A stretch of DNA of 64,000 nt from Hyphomicrobium sp. LHD-15 (lineage in GTDB: Bacteria > Pseudomonadota > Alphaproteobacteria > Rhizobiales > Hyphomicrobiaceae): positions 372,001 to 436,000 of the forward strand of contig NZ_JAVIFT010000001.1 of the NCBI RefSeq assembly GCF_031157355.1, in the 5' to 3' direction. The translations under genes and the position numbers were made by a program. Shown piece by piece: positions 63,867 through 64,000 of the stretch. Every line of letters starts with the position of its first letter. The stretch's first letter is position 1. The notes beneath the pieces are model-generated. The model saw only the letters and a list, made by a program, of their open reading frames with translations, had not been told where the DNA came from and did not search any database.

Positions 63867-64000
63867 ATGGCCGACAATCCGATCGTTGCCGCCTCTCTCG
63901 ATGTGGTCGATCTCAAATGCCCGCTTCCCGTTCTCAAGGCGCGCAAAGCTTTGGAAGCGCTCGCCGATGGCGCGGTTTTGGAAGTTCTGGCGAGCGATCC
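63867..64000 (+). CDS. TusA-like sulfurtransferase, N-terminal part
   Basis: The first 44 codons of a gene cut by the window end. The product has the TusA/SirA motif LKCPLPVLKARKAL, where the Cys in CPxP carries sulphur for tRNA thiolation or cofactor synthesis. Whether it is TusA proper or a TusA-like relative needs the rest of the sequence. It is divergent from the RND exporter gene. Confidence 0.85.
   Translation, partial: MADNPIVAASLDVVDLKCPLPVLKARKALEALADGAVLEVLASD

Overview
The window is GC-rich, densely packed chromosomal DNA from an alphaproteobacterium, most likely of the order Hyphomicrobiales. Pointers are a free-standing pqqA, a pseudoazurin, Ku and LigD repair genes, small DUF1127, DUF599 and DUF1190 genes, and a two-hairpin intergenic repeat of the type scattered through genomes of this order. 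PQQ, pseudoazurin and a GFA-type protein would suit a methylotroph or denitrifier such as a Hyphomicrobium relative; that narrower placement is inference. No rRNA, prophage, insertion sequence or CRISPR array was found. One tRNA (Lys, CTT) is present.

Layout. 0-4 kb: the 3' end of a TonB-dependent receptor, a YcnI-PCuAC copper protein, a double cupin, and a 29-residue pqqA on the minus strand. 4-11 kb: MaoC dehydratase, patatin lipoprotein, NUDIX and PhzF genes, a tandem palindromic repeat, and a divergent pair (a DUF1194 protein and a winged-helix regulator). 11-17 kb: a leucine-rich leader peptide and leuA, tRNA-Lys, DUF599, a YiiX-like hydrolase and glpD. 17-25 kb: an APC permease, then an end-joining cluster (ku, a PE-POL form of ligD, and a separate ATP-dependent ligase), and an ABC exporter. 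25-33 kb: SDR, LysR, DUF1127, LysE, a DsbA-fold isomerase, and two convergent c-di-GMP enzymes.

33-40 kb is the branched-chain amino acid block: ilvC, a DUF1190 lipoprotein, then on the minus strand miaA-ilvI-unknown-ilvH, followed by serB. 40-48 kb has several small secreted proteins, pseudoazurin with a clear promoter and terminator, an Atm1-type ABC exporter, a TolA-like LysM protein and a LOG-family protein. 48-52.5 kb holds efp and both genes for its lysine modification (epmA, epmB). 52.6-57 kb is one 1465-codon surface protein with DUF11-like and Cys-rich repeats. 57-64 kb has a molybdopterin oxidoreductase, two unknown secreted proteins, an HAE3-type RND transporter and the start of a TusA-like gene.

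The strongest points for follow-up are the leuA leader with its hairpin, the orphan pqqA, the split end-joining ligase, the EF-P modification cluster, the large Cys-rich surface protein, and two families of intergenic palindromes. One family shows compensatory base changes in its stem, and two elements carry extra DNA in the hairpin loop.
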